From Winogradskyella ludwigii (GTDB lineage: Bacteria > Bacteroidota > Bacteroidia > Flavobacteriales > Flavobacteriaceae), in the NCBI RefSeq assembly GCF_013403985.1, contig NZ_JABFDF010000001.1, positions 310,001 through 374,000 on the forward strand: DNA of 64,000 nucleotides. The letters are read 5' to 3'. A model generated the notes under the pieces. That model saw only the letters and a program-made list of their open reading frames with translations. It made no database searches and was not told the DNA's origin. Shown piece by piece: positions 33,134-43,174 of the stretch. The position numbers and the translations under genes are program-made. Within the stretch, counting starts at the first letter, position 1. Each line of letters begins with the position of its first letter.

Positions 33134-34180
33134 CTATGAGTTGAAACGATTAACATCAATTTCAACATCTAAAGCTTGGTCATTTTCAATAAAATTAAAA
33201 AGTTCTTTTGCTACATAAGGTGAAATCATAACACCTCTAGAACCTAATCCATTAAGAATATACAGATTTTTAAATTCAGAATGTCTACCTACTAATGGTC
33301 GTCTATCTTTTACTGTCGGTCTTATCGCTGCTTCATGTTTTACAACAGTAACATCACAATCTATAAAGGTTTTTAATTTTGTAAGTAACTCTTCTTTACC
33401 TTCCTCTGTTGGCGTTTTGGTTTTATCTTTCCAATTATAAGTAGAACCTACAGTATATAAATCATCTCCAAGCGGAATGATAAATACCGAAGCCTTAATC
33501 GCATAATCCATTTTTAAATCGGGTGCTTTTACTGTAAGCACTTCTCCTTTTGTACCTTCAAGTGGAATAGTTTTGAAATACGGATTCTGCTTTACACCAA
33601 AACCTTCGGCAAAAATTAGATGCTTAGCTTTAAGATTTCCGTATTGAATAGAATTATTTTCAAAATGAATTTGATCATGTTGAAATTCAACTTCACTCAA
33701 ACAATCATGTTGTTTTAAAAATATCTTGTAACTTGTTATAAGCATTTCAGTATCAATTCTACCAGCATTTAGCACTTCTCCAAAACCAAAAGATGCATCT
33801 ACAGAAGGATTAGAATTTTTTATGAGGTCAGAAGACAGATAAGGTTCTATATTAGGCTTATCCATAGCGCTAAACCATCGGTTTTGTTCTTCTATTGAAG
33901 AGAAACGTCTTAGGATTTGAAGCTTATAATCGACCTTAATACCTAACTCTTTTTCAATTTTCGCATAAACAGGAAGTGCAATACTCATCTGTTCTTTAGC
34001 TTTCCAAACGGCAGAAAATCGTTTAAGAATAACAGGGTTATAGAGTCCTGCTGCAACTAAAGACGACTTTTGAGAATTGTTATCAAAGACCACAAATGTT
34101 TTATTATTACTTCTTAATTTCTCACAAAATGCAATACTTGCTAACCCACAACCTACTATAATATAATCGACTTCTTTCAT
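33134..34180 (-). CDS. FAD-dependent oxidoreductase (DadA/ThiO type)
   Basis: 348 residues. The Rossmann dinucleotide motif at the start is VGCGLASIAFCEKL (GxGxxx), and the FAD-binding C-terminal segment contains RPTVKDRRPLVGRH and LYILNGLGSRGVMISPYVAKEL, typical of DAO-family oxidases and of the MnmC C-terminal half. The substrate is unknown; amino-acid or tRNA-modification oxidation are the family options. No operon partner. Confidence 0.85.
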   Translation of the reverse strand: MKEVDYIIVGCGLASIAFCEKLRSNNKTFVVFDNNSQKSSLVAAGLYNPVILKRFSAVWKAKEQMSIALPVYAKIEKELGIKVDYKLQILRRFSSIEEQNRWFSAMDKPNIEPYLSSDLIKNSNPSVDASFGFGEVLNAGRIDTEMLITSYKIFLKQHDCLSEVEFQHDQIHFENNSIQYGNLKAKHLIFAEGFGVKQNPYFKTIPLEGTKGEVLTVKAPDLKMDYAIKASVFIIPLGDDLYTVGSTYNWKDKTKTPTEEGKEELLTKLKTFIDCDVTVVKHEAAIRPTVKDRRPLVGRHSEFKNLYILNGLGSRGVMISPYVAKELFNFIENDQALDVEIDVNRFNS

Positions 34181-34286
34181 AATAGCAAAAGTAAAAAAGT
34201 ATAACTGATAAATGGTTTCTTTAATTATAGATTATGAATTTAAAAATATTCATATAACGCTATGTTTTGAATTTTAGGCATAAAAA

Positions 34287-34310
34287 AACGCCCACTTAAA
34301 AGTGGACGTT
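34287..34310 (-). terminator. Terminator of the gldKLMN operon
   Basis: AACGcCCACTT pairs with AAGTGGaCGTT across one mismatch. Read on the minus strand it ends in T7, 24 bases after the gldN stop at 34334. Confidence 0.83.
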
Positions 34311-34333
34311 TATATATTTTATGTTAGAACTAA

Positions 34334-35245
34334 TTAGTAGCTCCACATATCTTGTTCAAAGTTTCTAATCTTGTCTTTGATACGTTCAGACTCTAAAAGC
34401 TGCATTAATGCATTTTCTGCAACATACTCCTTAACCTCTCTATCACCATAAACATTTTCTTCTTTGTAGATTACTCCACTAAAACGTCTACTGTTTAATA
34501 AATGATCGAAAGAAATAGGCACTGCACTATTCTTATTATTGAAAGCTTTTGCTTCATGAAGAATATCTCTTATTTCTGGAAAGAACACCCAATATAAACC
34601 GATTGGTTCTTTGTTAGCATCATCTTCAGAATCAATAAAATTCACATCTGGTGCTGCTGGTGCAATACCAAGAATACGAAATTTTAGTTCACCTTGACGT
34701 TTATCAAAATACCATAATCCTTTTACTAAATAAGAATTAATATCAGCTGGACCAATCTCTCTACGAATAACATACTCTTCAGGAATCAAAGATGTATCAG
34801 AAACACCTTCTGCGTTCATCCAATCAATTCCTTCATCTGTAATCTTTTCCGTTTTTAATGATGGAGCCAAATCTTCCATAGTACGTTCTTCAGTAAAATA
34901 TGAATCTGCGTACACTTTTGATATCGTACCATTTTTGATATTTTCCAATAAAACCATATATAATGATTTTCTATCATCACCTAAGTTATCTTCAATAGGA
35001 AAATATAATGGAAAGTTAGCACGTTCGTCTAAGACAATCTTCTCCCAAGTCATTTTTGAAAATAAGATATCTCTATCTCCGACATATCCATATTCTAAAG
35101 GCTTGTCGTTATCTAGAAGTAACTGCGCTTCAGTTTTCATACCTATTTCTTCAGGTATTTTTGCGTTTAGAACATTAGCTTGAGCGAACATTGTATTTGC
35201 TGCTAAAACTCCTATTCCGATACATAAAAAGCTTTTTAAATTCAT
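34334..35245 (-). CDS. gldN: Gliding motility/T9SS protein GldN
   Basis: 303 residues with a signal peptide (about 1-22, ending MFAQ). The body contains the GldN/PorN features (DRDILFSKMTWEKIVLDERANFP near residues 58-80, and KLRFRILGIAPAAPD-like GELKFRILGIAPAAPD). GldN and GldK build the periplasmic rings of the type IX secretion system beneath the outer membrane. It is last in gldK-gldL-gldM-gldN, 54 bases after gldM. Confidence 0.96.
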   Translation of the reverse strand: MNLKSFLCIGIGVLAANTMFAQANVLNAKIPEEIGMKTEAQLLLDNDKPLEYGYVGDRDILFSKMTWEKIVLDERANFPLYFPIEDNLGDDRKSLYMVLLENIKNGTISKVYADSYFTEERTMEDLAPSLKTEKITDEGIDWMNAEGVSDTSLIPEEYVIRREIGPADINSYLVKGLWYFDKRQGELKFRILGIAPAAPDVNFIDSEDDANKEPIGLYWVFFPEIRDILHEAKAFNNKNSAVPISFDHLLNSRRFSGVIYKEENVYGDREVKEYVAENALMQLLESERIKDKIRNFEQDMWSY

Positions 35246-35299
35246 CTTATTTTTATTATAATTTGGGATTTACTTTTATTGATACTTTAAAACTATCAA

Positions 35300-36880
35300 T
35301 TAGTTTGTTACTTCTGCAAATACAGGTGATACACCTTTTAATCTGTATTTAGCATTTCCTGTAATTTTAGCCTGAATATCAAAAATCTGAACGACATCAC
35401 CTTTACGTGCTTTACCTATTGCAGATTTTGCTTGGCTATTCATTTTAGTACCAGCAACAGAAACTGTAGGCTGTCCAGGAACTTTCATTTTAAACGATGT
35501 TACATTGATCGGTAAATCAAATACAAAATCATCTAACTTAGCTCCAATTGTACCTATTTCAATATTTCGTTTAGGTAGTTTTACAACCCCATCCTTACCA
35601 GAAATTGTTCCTGTAGGCTTTGGAATATCTTTAATTCTAAACGTCTTTTTATCACTTGCTGGAGTTCCATCATCTAAAGTTGCAGAAACATTAATTGTAA
35701 CTTCTCTACCTGTACCAGGATTCATTACATATTTACCACTACCTGTAGATTTAAGTCCTGCTCCTGTAGCTCTTACTTTATTATCAGGTACACCTGCAAA
35801 AGAGATAGTCATTGGGTTAGCAACACCACGATAAACAACGTTCATTTTGTCTGCAGAAATTGTTGCAGAGTTTGGTCTTGGCACTACTACGTACTGACCT
35901 GTGAAATCGATAGGTAAATCTTGACCTTTTTCAGAAAAAGTAAACTGACCTTTAATATCATGCTCACCAACATTACCTACTTTAAATTCGATACGTGCAG
36001 CTCCTGTAGAGTCAATTGCATTTTCTCTATTTAAATCTAATTCATCATCTCCAACTTTTAATTTTGTTGGGATTACATTAGCATACTTACCAAGAACAAC
36101 TCTACCTGTAAAAGTTTCACCTGCGAAAAAAGCATTTTTGTCTGGAATTACAATTGCTGTATAGTTTTTCAAAGATGTTACTTCATCTACTGTATTACCT
36201 AAAAACACATTGTAAAGGTTAGCTTCAGTAGCTTTAATATCATTTTGCATAGCTGTAAGCTTCGTGTATGATGCTACTGCTGGAAAACTCTTAAAGTTAT
36301 ATTCTAACCAACTTTGACTTTTACCTTCCTTGTTTTTCATTTCAGCTGTAGTGAAACGCGTTTCTAGAGTTTCTTTAGCTGGGTTAAAAGCTACATCTTC
36401 ACCTAAAACGGCTCTAATATCTGATTTGTACTTTTCAATTCTAGCAACAAACGCATCTCCTGGTTTTGTTAAACGATCTCCTGTAAACCATGCTTCATCT
36501 AATACAGTACCTTTATCCATCTTTTCAGCTGGTAATAGGCCTAATTCTTTATATTCTTCTGCATATCCACCTTTATCTAGAATCATTTTTTTCTGAGTCT
36601 CTAAAAATGTGTAAAATTCATCAGATAAAGAACTGATTTTTTTAGCATTATTATACGTTACACCAAATTCATTTGGTTTTTCTTCAGCTTGTTTTTCTAA
36701 ACCCTTTAATAAAGTTGTATTAGAATTTACAGCTAATTCATTTGCGTTTTCAAATTTCTTATCAAAAAGACTAAATGCTGATAATATCTCCTTACTTGCA
36801 GTCATTGCGATCATCGCAATAAATACTAGATACATAAGGTTAATCATTTTTTGTCTTGCGGACTGTTTTCCTCCTGCCAT
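35300..36880 (-). CDS. gldM: Gliding motility/T9SS protein GldM
   Basis: 526 residues. The N-terminus (GGKQSARQKMINLMYLVFIAMIAM) forms the single membrane helix, followed by a large periplasmic part with a helical D1 domain and three Ig-like domains (about 225-520). GldM dimers, rotated by the GldL pentamer, transmit proton-driven torque to the GldK/GldN rings. It starts 52 bases after gldL. Confidence 0.97.
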   Translation of the reverse strand: MAGGKQSARQKMINLMYLVFIAMIAMTASKEILSAFSLFDKKFENANELAVNSNTTLLKGLEKQAEEKPNEFGVTYNNAKKISSLSDEFYTFLETQKKMILDKGGYAEEYKELGLLPAEKMDKGTVLDEAWFTGDRLTKPGDAFVARIEKYKSDIRAVLGEDVAFNPAKETLETRFTTAEMKNKEGKSQSWLEYNFKSFPAVASYTKLTAMQNDIKATEANLYNVFLGNTVDEVTSLKNYTAIVIPDKNAFFAGETFTGRVVLGKYANVIPTKLKVGDDELDLNRENAIDSTGAARIEFKVGNVGEHDIKGQFTFSEKGQDLPIDFTGQYVVVPRPNSATISADKMNVVYRGVANPMTISFAGVPDNKVRATGAGLKSTGSGKYVMNPGTGREVTINVSATLDDGTPASDKKTFRIKDIPKPTGTISGKDGVVKLPKRNIEIGTIGAKLDDFVFDLPINVTSFKMKVPGQPTVSVAGTKMNSQAKSAIGKARKGDVVQIFDIQAKITGNAKYRLKGVSPVFAEVTN

Positions 36881-36932
36881 TTCTAACTAGTTTTAATTTT
36901 GAATTAATTAATTAAATCGATTATAAAACCAA

Positions 36933-37568
36933 TTAGTTTTTATTCATTGCAGTTAACATACCACCATATACACCATTTAACGATGAAAGGTTAGATGCTA
37001 AAGATTGCATTTGTTCTTTTAATTTAGTTGCATTTTCAACTGCTTCTTCATTAATTGTAGCTTGACGACTTGCACTTTCTACCTGTACTTTGTATAGGCT
37101 ATTTAAAGAAGCCATTTGAGCTGCTGCTAACGACATTTCTTCACTATATTTCTTTTGAGAAGCCATAGAATCAACAGTTGGAGAAATTCCTTTTGCTGCA
37201 CCTTCAAAGTTCTTAATACTATCACCTAAGCTTGCCATAAGCGCACCATCAATTTTAGCATCTTTTAATAAGTTATCTAATTTTTTAGACAATAAACCTT
37301 CAGCATCTTTAGGCGCTTCAATACTTTTCTTTTTTCCACCTAATGATTCACCACCAGCTAATTCTGGATATACTAATGACCAATCTAAATCATCTCCTTG
37401 TTTTTCAAATGCAGATATAGTAAATACAAGCGCTTCTACAATCATACCAATTGTAAGGATAAGGGATCCTCCTGGCCAGTGTTGAATTTTGAATAATGCA
37501 CCTACAATTACAATTGCTGCTCCAAGTCCATAGACCATATTCATTGTTGATAGTTTCTTTTTTGCCAT
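36933..37568 (-). CDS. gldL: Gliding motility/T9SS motor protein GldL
   Basis: 211 residues. Two membrane helices (about 10-28 and 35-55) surround KIQHWPGG; a conserved glutamate in the second helix (GMIVEALVF) is the proton-responsive residue of the motor. The rest is cytoplasmic and helical. GldL and GldM form the inner-membrane motor of gliding and T9SS. It is 84 bases after gldK. Confidence 0.97.
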   Translation of the reverse strand: MAKKKLSTMNMVYGLGAAIVIVGALFKIQHWPGGSLILTIGMIVEALVFTISAFEKQGDDLDWSLVYPELAGGESLGGKKKSIEAPKDAEGLLSKKLDNLLKDAKIDGALMASLGDSIKNFEGAAKGISPTVDSMASQKKYSEEMSLAAAQMASLNSLYKVQVESASRQATINEEAVENATKLKEQMQSLASNLSSLNGVYGGMLTAMNKN

Positions 37569-37652
37569 GATTTTAATTTTTTTTGTTTTTCGAAGGAGCC
37601 TTGGTTAAGTTTTGCTCAGTCTGGATTAATATTTAATTTAAGTTAAGTTTAA

Positions 37653-39005
37653 TTAGTTTGTTGCTGCATTTTTAGTCACTTCAGTTCCCATATAATCTTG
37701 AACTGTTCTAAAACCAATGTAGCTTCTTGCAGAATCTGCATATTCGTAATCTCTTGAGCTTACTTGTAAGTAATAAGCAACATCTTTCCAAGACCCACCT
37801 CTAACGACTTTACGTGCGTTATCTGGATCATTTACATTAGGATTAATTGATGATGCAAATTCATAAGATGCAGGATCATAAGAACCATTTACCCATTCAG
37901 ATACGTTACCTGCCATGTTGTACAAGTTGAAATCATTAGGATCATAAGAATCTGCTTCTACAGTATATAATGCTTGATCTGCAGCATAATCACCTCTTAA
38001 TGGTTTAAAGTTAGCCATAAAACAACCTCTGTCATTTTTAGTATAAGGTCCACCCCAAGGATAAGTTGCTCCTTGCAAGCCACCACGAGCAGCATATTCC
38101 CACTCTGCTTCAGATGGCAATCTGTAAGAGTTTACTTGCTGCATTCCTCTTTTCTTTCTATCACTGTTATGATATAAAGTTCTCCACTGACAAAACGCTT
38201 GTGCTTGTTTCCAAGACACACCTACAACAGGATAATCACCGTAAGCATCATGCCAGAAATAATCGTTATGCATTGGCTCGTTATATGAATAAGCGAAATC
38301 TCTAATCCAAGCTGTTGTATCTGGATAAATCTCAACTTCTTGTTGAATAATTACTTCAGAACGCTTTAAATCTCTATTCTTAGCAGCTTTCTGAATATCC
38401 ATATAAGTGTACTGGAATTTAAATTGTTTAACATCCCAAGTACGTTGTCCGTTGTAAGACTCTTCTAATGGTAAATACATACCATCCATCACTTCTGCAT
38501 ATAATTCATCTGGATAATCATCCGTACTGAATTGTAATTCTGCATCGCGATTAATTTTTCTTTGTTCGTTACCATAGGTATTAACCATATAGCTTTCATA
38601 AGCGTTTAGCTCTTCTGACTCAGCATCTACATATGCATACTCGCCTATATCTCCACTTCCTGGTGTCTTCCCTTCTAAGTCAGCCATCTCAGCTAATTTT
38701 AACCTTAGAGTAGAATCTCTTACCCATTCTACGAATTGACGATACTCACTGTTTGTGATTTCAGTCTCGTCCATATAAAATGCACGAACTGTCGCTGTTC
38801 TAGTTGGCGCATCTTGTACTCCAGCTAAATCATCATCTGATTTACCCATAATAAAAGCTCCACCTGGAACTAACGTCATACCATAGGGCTTTTCCGGATG
38901 CCACTTCTTACCTTGTACGCCTACTAATTGTCCGCGGTCTCCAGAATTACAACTGGCTACCATAATTAGTACTGCGGTTAGTAAAATAAACTTCTTAATA
39001 TTCAT
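37653..39005 (-). CDS. gldK: Gliding motility/T9SS lipoprotein GldK
   Basis: 450 residues. A lipoprotein signal ends in MVASC, so C19 is lipidated. The body is an FGE-sulfatase (formylglycine-generating-enzyme-like) fold with MTLVPGGAFIMGKSDDD, YPVVGVSWKQAQAFCQW, YRLPSEAEWEYAARGG and KVVRGGSWKD. It is structural in GldK/PorK rather than catalytic. First gene of the operon. Confidence 0.97.
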   Translation of the reverse strand: MNIKKFILLTAVLIMVASCNSGDRGQLVGVQGKKWHPEKPYGMTLVPGGAFIMGKSDDDLAGVQDAPTRTATVRAFYMDETEITNSEYRQFVEWVRDSTLRLKLAEMADLEGKTPGSGDIGEYAYVDAESEELNAYESYMVNTYGNEQRKINRDAELQFSTDDYPDELYAEVMDGMYLPLEESYNGQRTWDVKQFKFQYTYMDIQKAAKNRDLKRSEVIIQQEVEIYPDTTAWIRDFAYSYNEPMHNDYFWHDAYGDYPVVGVSWKQAQAFCQWRTLYHNSDRKKRGMQQVNSYRLPSEAEWEYAARGGLQGATYPWGGPYTKNDRGCFMANFKPLRGDYAADQALYTVEADSYDPNDFNLYNMAGNVSEWVNGSYDPASYEFASSINPNVNDPDNARKVVRGGSWKDVAYYLQVSSRDYEYADSARSYIGFRTVQDYMGTEVTKNAATN

Positions 39006-39047
39006 AGTAACTCTAGGTTAAATTAGTCCTTATTATTTTTGAGGTCG

Positions 39048-39078
39048 TAAACATATTTATATATTTCCGAATAAACAA
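39048..39078 (-). promoter_or_regulatory. Probable promoter of gldKLMN
   Basis: On the minus strand TTG (39076-39078), 20 bases, then TATGTTTA (39048-39055), one mismatch from TAnnTTTG. It gives a leader of about 36 bases to the gldK ATG. Confidence 0.4.
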
Positions 39079-39163
39079 CTTTTTTTCTATATTTTTTGCA
39101 CTTTACCCTCAAAATAAGCATTTCATCGATAAAAAAAATGTTAAAGTTCGATAAAGTGCTTAT

Positions 39164-40330
39164 TTAAAAGCTATTCTTCCTGTAAGCCTTATACCAACGC
39201 TCTGGTGTTTCACCTTGAGTAGCGCGCACATAATCGGAATGCATGCATGGTAATAACGTATGCTTTTTTAATTTATTATTAACATTTGGTAAAAATGGAA
39301 TTTCAATCCACCAACGTCCAGTTTTTAAACTTTTATAAAAAATTAATTCATCATCCTCAACCAAAACATTATACTTCTGACATGATTTTTCGTTATTAAA
39401 ATCATCATCTTTCATTCTGCAATTGACTCCTTCAATAAAATACCAAATCATTTGAGCCATTAGCATAGCAGTAGCACTATCATTTTTAGATCCATGATAT
39501 TCATAAATCCCAAACGAGGATACTTTATTACTAATACCGGCATATCTACTAATAGCGCAAATCTCCTTGCCAGAAAAACCATTTGGCGAGTACTTTTGGT
39601 TATCACTAACCTCTGAAGCTCTTACAGACTTTAAATCTACGGAAACAATATCTGCATCTCGCATTAAAGGTTCTACTTTGTTTATATCACCAGAAATTTC
39701 ACCTAGGCGATACGCTTCAAAATATAATTTTTCTATAAGATCTATCTCTTCTTGAGAATTAAAATAAGTTTGATAGCCAATGGTAGCATAGTTAAACAGG
39801 TTATATGGCTCTTCTACGATTACTTTACCAACATAACTATTATTTTTAATAGGAAGGTTAGCATCACCTAGATCAAAGTTTGAATCTACACTTACAACAT
39901 TAACCATTGGCATAAGAGAATCGTAAGCTCTATAATTAGCGTAAGTTAAATCTTGGCTTCCACCTATAACAATTGGAATGATTTTTTTCTCTACTAACAC
40001 AGTAATAGCTGTACGTATTGCAAAATAAGTATCTTCTACAGTTTCACCTGGTTCTATATCACCAAGATCTGCAAGTGTTGTGTGCCAATTACCCGGAAAC
40101 AACGTATAAAGTGTTTTACGTATCGTGTCAAAATTGATCTCAGCACCAATATAATTGACGTCATTTCTATTTTCTTTTACTCCAATAATAGCCATTTGAA
40201 CGTTATCCAAGTTTGGAATACCGTTTTGGCGTGAATGGATCTTAATTTTTTTTCCTAGCGCTTGCTGCGCTGTTAGTTCATTGTGAGCTAAAACCGCATC
40301 AGATACAGGCGTGAGAAAATTAAAATTCAT
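39164..40330 (-). CDS. Arginase-fold (formimidoylglutamase-like) protein with degenerate metal site
   Basis: 388 residues of the ureohydrolase/arginase fold. All three metal motifs are altered: GG(D/E)H is GGSQD (Q126), DAHxD is DSNFD (D149, N151, D153), and DxDxxD is DLKSVR (D232, K234, R237). A working two-manganese centre is therefore unlikely, despite the usual label formimidoylglutamase. The gene lies between topA (9-base gap upstream) and gldK, an order I recall from other Flavobacteria. A structural or regulatory role tied to the secretion system is conceivable (inference). Confidence 0.85.
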   Translation of the reverse strand: MNFNFLTPVSDAVLAHNELTAQQALGKKIKIHSRQNGIPNLDNVQMAIIGVKENRNDVNYIGAEINFDTIRKTLYTLFPGNWHTTLADLGDIEPGETVEDTYFAIRTAITVLVEKKIIPIVIGGSQDLTYANYRAYDSLMPMVNVVSVDSNFDLGDANLPIKNNSYVGKVIVEEPYNLFNYATIGYQTYFNSQEEIDLIEKLYFEAYRLGEISGDINKVEPLMRDADIVSVDLKSVRASEVSDNQKYSPNGFSGKEICAISRYAGISNKVSSFGIYEYHGSKNDSATAMLMAQMIWYFIEGVNCRMKDDDFNNEKSCQKYNVLVEDDELIFYKSLKTGRWWIEIPFLPNVNNKLKKHTLLPCMHSDYVRATQGETPERWYKAYRKNSF

Positions 40331-40339
40331 AAGTTACTA

Positions 40340-42883
40340 TTACTTTTTTGTCGTTGTTTTCTTCTTTGTTGCAGTTTTCTTGGCTGTAGTTTTCTTAACC
40401 GCTTTCTTTTTTACTGCTTTTTTCTTTTTGGGCGCATTTTTTTCAAGCAAAGCTTCTGCTTTAGCTAATGTCATTTTAGTGACATCAACGGTTTTAGCCA
40501 ACTCTAATTTTTGTTTGCCTTTAATAATGTTGTGTCTTCCCCATCTTGCCTTCTCTACTCTAACACCTGCGTCTTCCCAGTTATGAATAACTTTATCTAT
40601 CTCTTTCTGAATTTTTTCTTCAACTAGAGTAACAATGTCTTCTTCTGATAAGTTATCCCAATCGTATTTTTTATTTACATTGATAAATAAATTGTTCCAT
40701 TTTATAAATGGCCCAAAACGTCCTTTACCTTTTGTAACTTCAAGATCTTTATACATGTATATTGGAGCATCTGCTAATTCTTTCTCCTTTATATAAATTA
40801 AAGCTTCATCATACTCAACACTTAAAGGATCTACACCTTTAGGTAATGAAACGAATTTTTTACCAAACTTTACATAAGGTCCAAATCTCCCATTGTTTAC
40901 TTCAACTTCTTCATCTTTATAATGACCTAGTGCTTTTGGAAGCTTAAATAAGTCCATAGCCTCTTCAAAAGTGATAGTACCTAATTGTTGGTCTGGTGAT
41001 AAACTTGCATATTGAGAGTCCTCTTCGTCGTCTGGTGTACCTAATTGCACTAAAGGTCCAAATTTACCAAGTCTTACTAAAACTGTCCGACCTGTTTTGG
41101 GATCTGTACCTAATATACGTTCTCCTGATTCGCGTTCTGCATTTTCCTGTACATCTTGAACTTGTGGATGGAAGCCTTTATAAAAGTCTTTCATCATTTC
41201 ACGCCAATCTTGCTTCCCTTCAGCAATGTCATCAAAACGATCTTCAACTTTCGCTGTAAAATTGTAATCTAAAATGCTTTCAAAATGCTTAACTAAAAAC
41301 TCAGTAACAATAATTCCTATGTCTGTAGGTACCAACTTGCCTTTATTAGAACCTGTTTGTTCTGAAAGTGCGTTGTCGGTTATTTTTTGATCTTTTAAAA
41401 CTAATTGTTTGTAATTTCTTTCATCACCTTCATTAGTTCCTTTTTCGACATAGTTTCTATTCTGAATCGTAGAAATTGTTGGTGCATATGTAGACGGACG
41501 ACCAATACCTAACTCTTCTAATTGCTTTACCAAAGAAGCTTCTGTAAATCTTGCAGGTGGTCTTGTAAAACGTTCTGTTGCTGTGATAAATTTATTTTGA
41601 AGGGCTTCACCTACTTTTAAATCTGGCAAAATACCTTCTTGTTCCGCATCTTCATCATCTGTACCTTCTAAATAGACTTTAAGAAAGCCTTCGAAAGTTA
41701 TAATCTCACCATTAGCAGTAAATTGTTCTTTAACTTTATTCTCACTGTTAATTTGAACTTTAAGATTTGTACGTTCTAATTTAGCATCACTCATTTGTGA
41801 AGCAATAGCACGTTTCCATATTAAATCATACAATCTTGCTTGATCGCGTTCTGCATTTACAGTGTGATTTGAAAAATCCGTAGGTCGTATCGCTTCGTGA
41901 GCCTCTTGTGCTCCTTTAGATTTTCCTTTATAATTTTTTGGATTACTGTATTCTGATCCATAAGCTGAAATAATTTCTGTTTCAGCTCCTTTTTTAGCGT
42001 CGTTAGATAGATTAACACTATCTGTTCTCATATAGGTAATAAAACCAGCTTCATATAACCGTTGTGCATTAGTCATGGTTCTACTTACAGAAAAACCTAA
42101 TTTACGTGATGCTTCCTGTTGAAGGGTTGATGTTGTAAATGGTGCAGCAGCAGATTTTTTTGCTGGTTTTTTCTGTAAATCAGCAACTTCATAAGATGCT
42201 CCAATATTATCGTTTAGGAATTTTAAAGCTTCTTTTTCTGAATTAAAATTCTTTGGTAATTTGGCTTTAAATGAATTACCTCCTTCCGTTGTAAATTCGG
42301 CATCTATTCTATAAGATGCTTTAGCTTTAAAAGCTTGTACATCGCGCTCACGCTCTACGATTAAACGTACAGAAACAGATTGTACTCTACCTGCAGATAA
42401 GCCTCCTTTAACTTTTCGCCATAATACAGGAGACAATTCGTAACCAACAATACGGTCTAAAACACGTCTTGCTTGTTGCGCATCTACTAAGTTATAATCT
42501 ATAGTTCGTGGATTTTCAATTGCTTTGTTAATCGCCGTTTTAGTAATCTCGTGGAATACAATACGTTTGGTCTTTTTCTCATCGAGTTTTAGCGTTTCTG
42601 CTAAATGCCATGCAATCGCCTCTCCTTCGCGATCCTCATCACTAGCCAACCAAACCATGTCTGCCTTTTTCGCTAAATCTTTTAGCTTCTTAACAACATC
42701 CTTTTTGTCTTTGGAAATCTGATACTTAGGCATAAAATCTCCTTCTACATCTACTCCTAATTCTTTAGATGGTAAATCTGCAATATGTCCAAAACTGGAC
42801 TCTACCTTATACCCTTTTCCTAAAAATTTTTCAATAGTTTTAGCCTTTGCAGGTGACTCAACAATAACTAGATTCTTCGACAT
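40340..42883 (-). CDS. topA: DNA topoisomerase I
   Basis: 847 residues. The Toprim domain opens LVIVESPAKAKTIEKFLG with DEDREGEAIAWHL; the active-site tyrosine lies in FITYMRTDSVNLS. The C-terminal part has topo-C repeat units (LGKFGPLVQLG, NGRFGPYVKFG, GRFGPFIKW) instead of zinc fingers. It ends with a 30-residue Lys/Ala/Thr tail like histone H1 tails. It relaxes negative supercoils. First gene of a unit with the arginase-like gene. Confidence 0.96.
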   Translation of the reverse strand: MSKNLVIVESPAKAKTIEKFLGKGYKVESSFGHIADLPSKELGVDVEGDFMPKYQISKDKKDVVKKLKDLAKKADMVWLASDEDREGEAIAWHLAETLKLDEKKTKRIVFHEITKTAINKAIENPRTIDYNLVDAQQARRVLDRIVGYELSPVLWRKVKGGLSAGRVQSVSVRLIVERERDVQAFKAKASYRIDAEFTTEGGNSFKAKLPKNFNSEKEALKFLNDNIGASYEVADLQKKPAKKSAAAPFTTSTLQQEASRKLGFSVSRTMTNAQRLYEAGFITYMRTDSVNLSNDAKKGAETEIISAYGSEYSNPKNYKGKSKGAQEAHEAIRPTDFSNHTVNAERDQARLYDLIWKRAIASQMSDAKLERTNLKVQINSENKVKEQFTANGEIITFEGFLKVYLEGTDDEDAEQEGILPDLKVGEALQNKFITATERFTRPPARFTEASLVKQLEELGIGRPSTYAPTISTIQNRNYVEKGTNEGDERNYKQLVLKDQKITDNALSEQTGSNKGKLVPTDIGIIVTEFLVKHFESILDYNFTAKVEDRFDDIAEGKQDWREMMKDFYKGFHPQVQDVQENAERESGERILGTDPKTGRTVLVRLGKFGPLVQLGTPDDEEDSQYASLSPDQQLGTITFEEAMDLFKLPKALGHYKDEEVEVNNGRFGPYVKFGKKFVSLPKGVDPLSVEYDEALIYIKEKELADAPIYMYKDLEVTKGKGRFGPFIKWNNLFINVNKKYDWDNLSEEDIVTLVEEKIQKEIDKVIHNWEDAGVRVEKARWGRHNIIKGKQKLELAKTVDVTKMTLAKAEALLEKNAPKKKKAVKKKAVKKTTAKKTATKKKTTTKK

Positions 42884-43174
42884 TCTTAAAATTTTGCGTG
42901 TACAAATGTATATGAAAATTAAGTTACAATCCTAATTTGGTCGTAAATACAGTACATTTTATCGTAATCAATATATGAACAATAACAGAAAAAGCCTTAC
43001 AATTTGTAAGACTCCTACTGTTTATAAATATTTATAAATCATTTTTAATTCGTAAAAAGTATAAATTATTAAATAGAACCAATACACACTAAAAGCCACT
43101 GAATAAGAGTCCTTTTCTTTAAACCTTTAACATTGACAGTGATTCCTTTTATTTAAACCACATAAATGATGGTG
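42884..43174. other. Non-coding stretch between topA and the 262-aa membrane protein gene
   Basis: About 290 AT-rich bases. It holds the topA promoter at its left end, a small stem CTTACA/TGTAAG at 42996-43010 and an AT palindrome near 43020-43040. No gene or RNA is recognised. Confidence 0.5.
42903..42910 (-). promoter_or_regulatory. -7 box of topA
   Basis: Minus strand TACATTTG, a perfect TAnnTTTG, 19 bases before the topA ATG. Confidence 0.45.
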
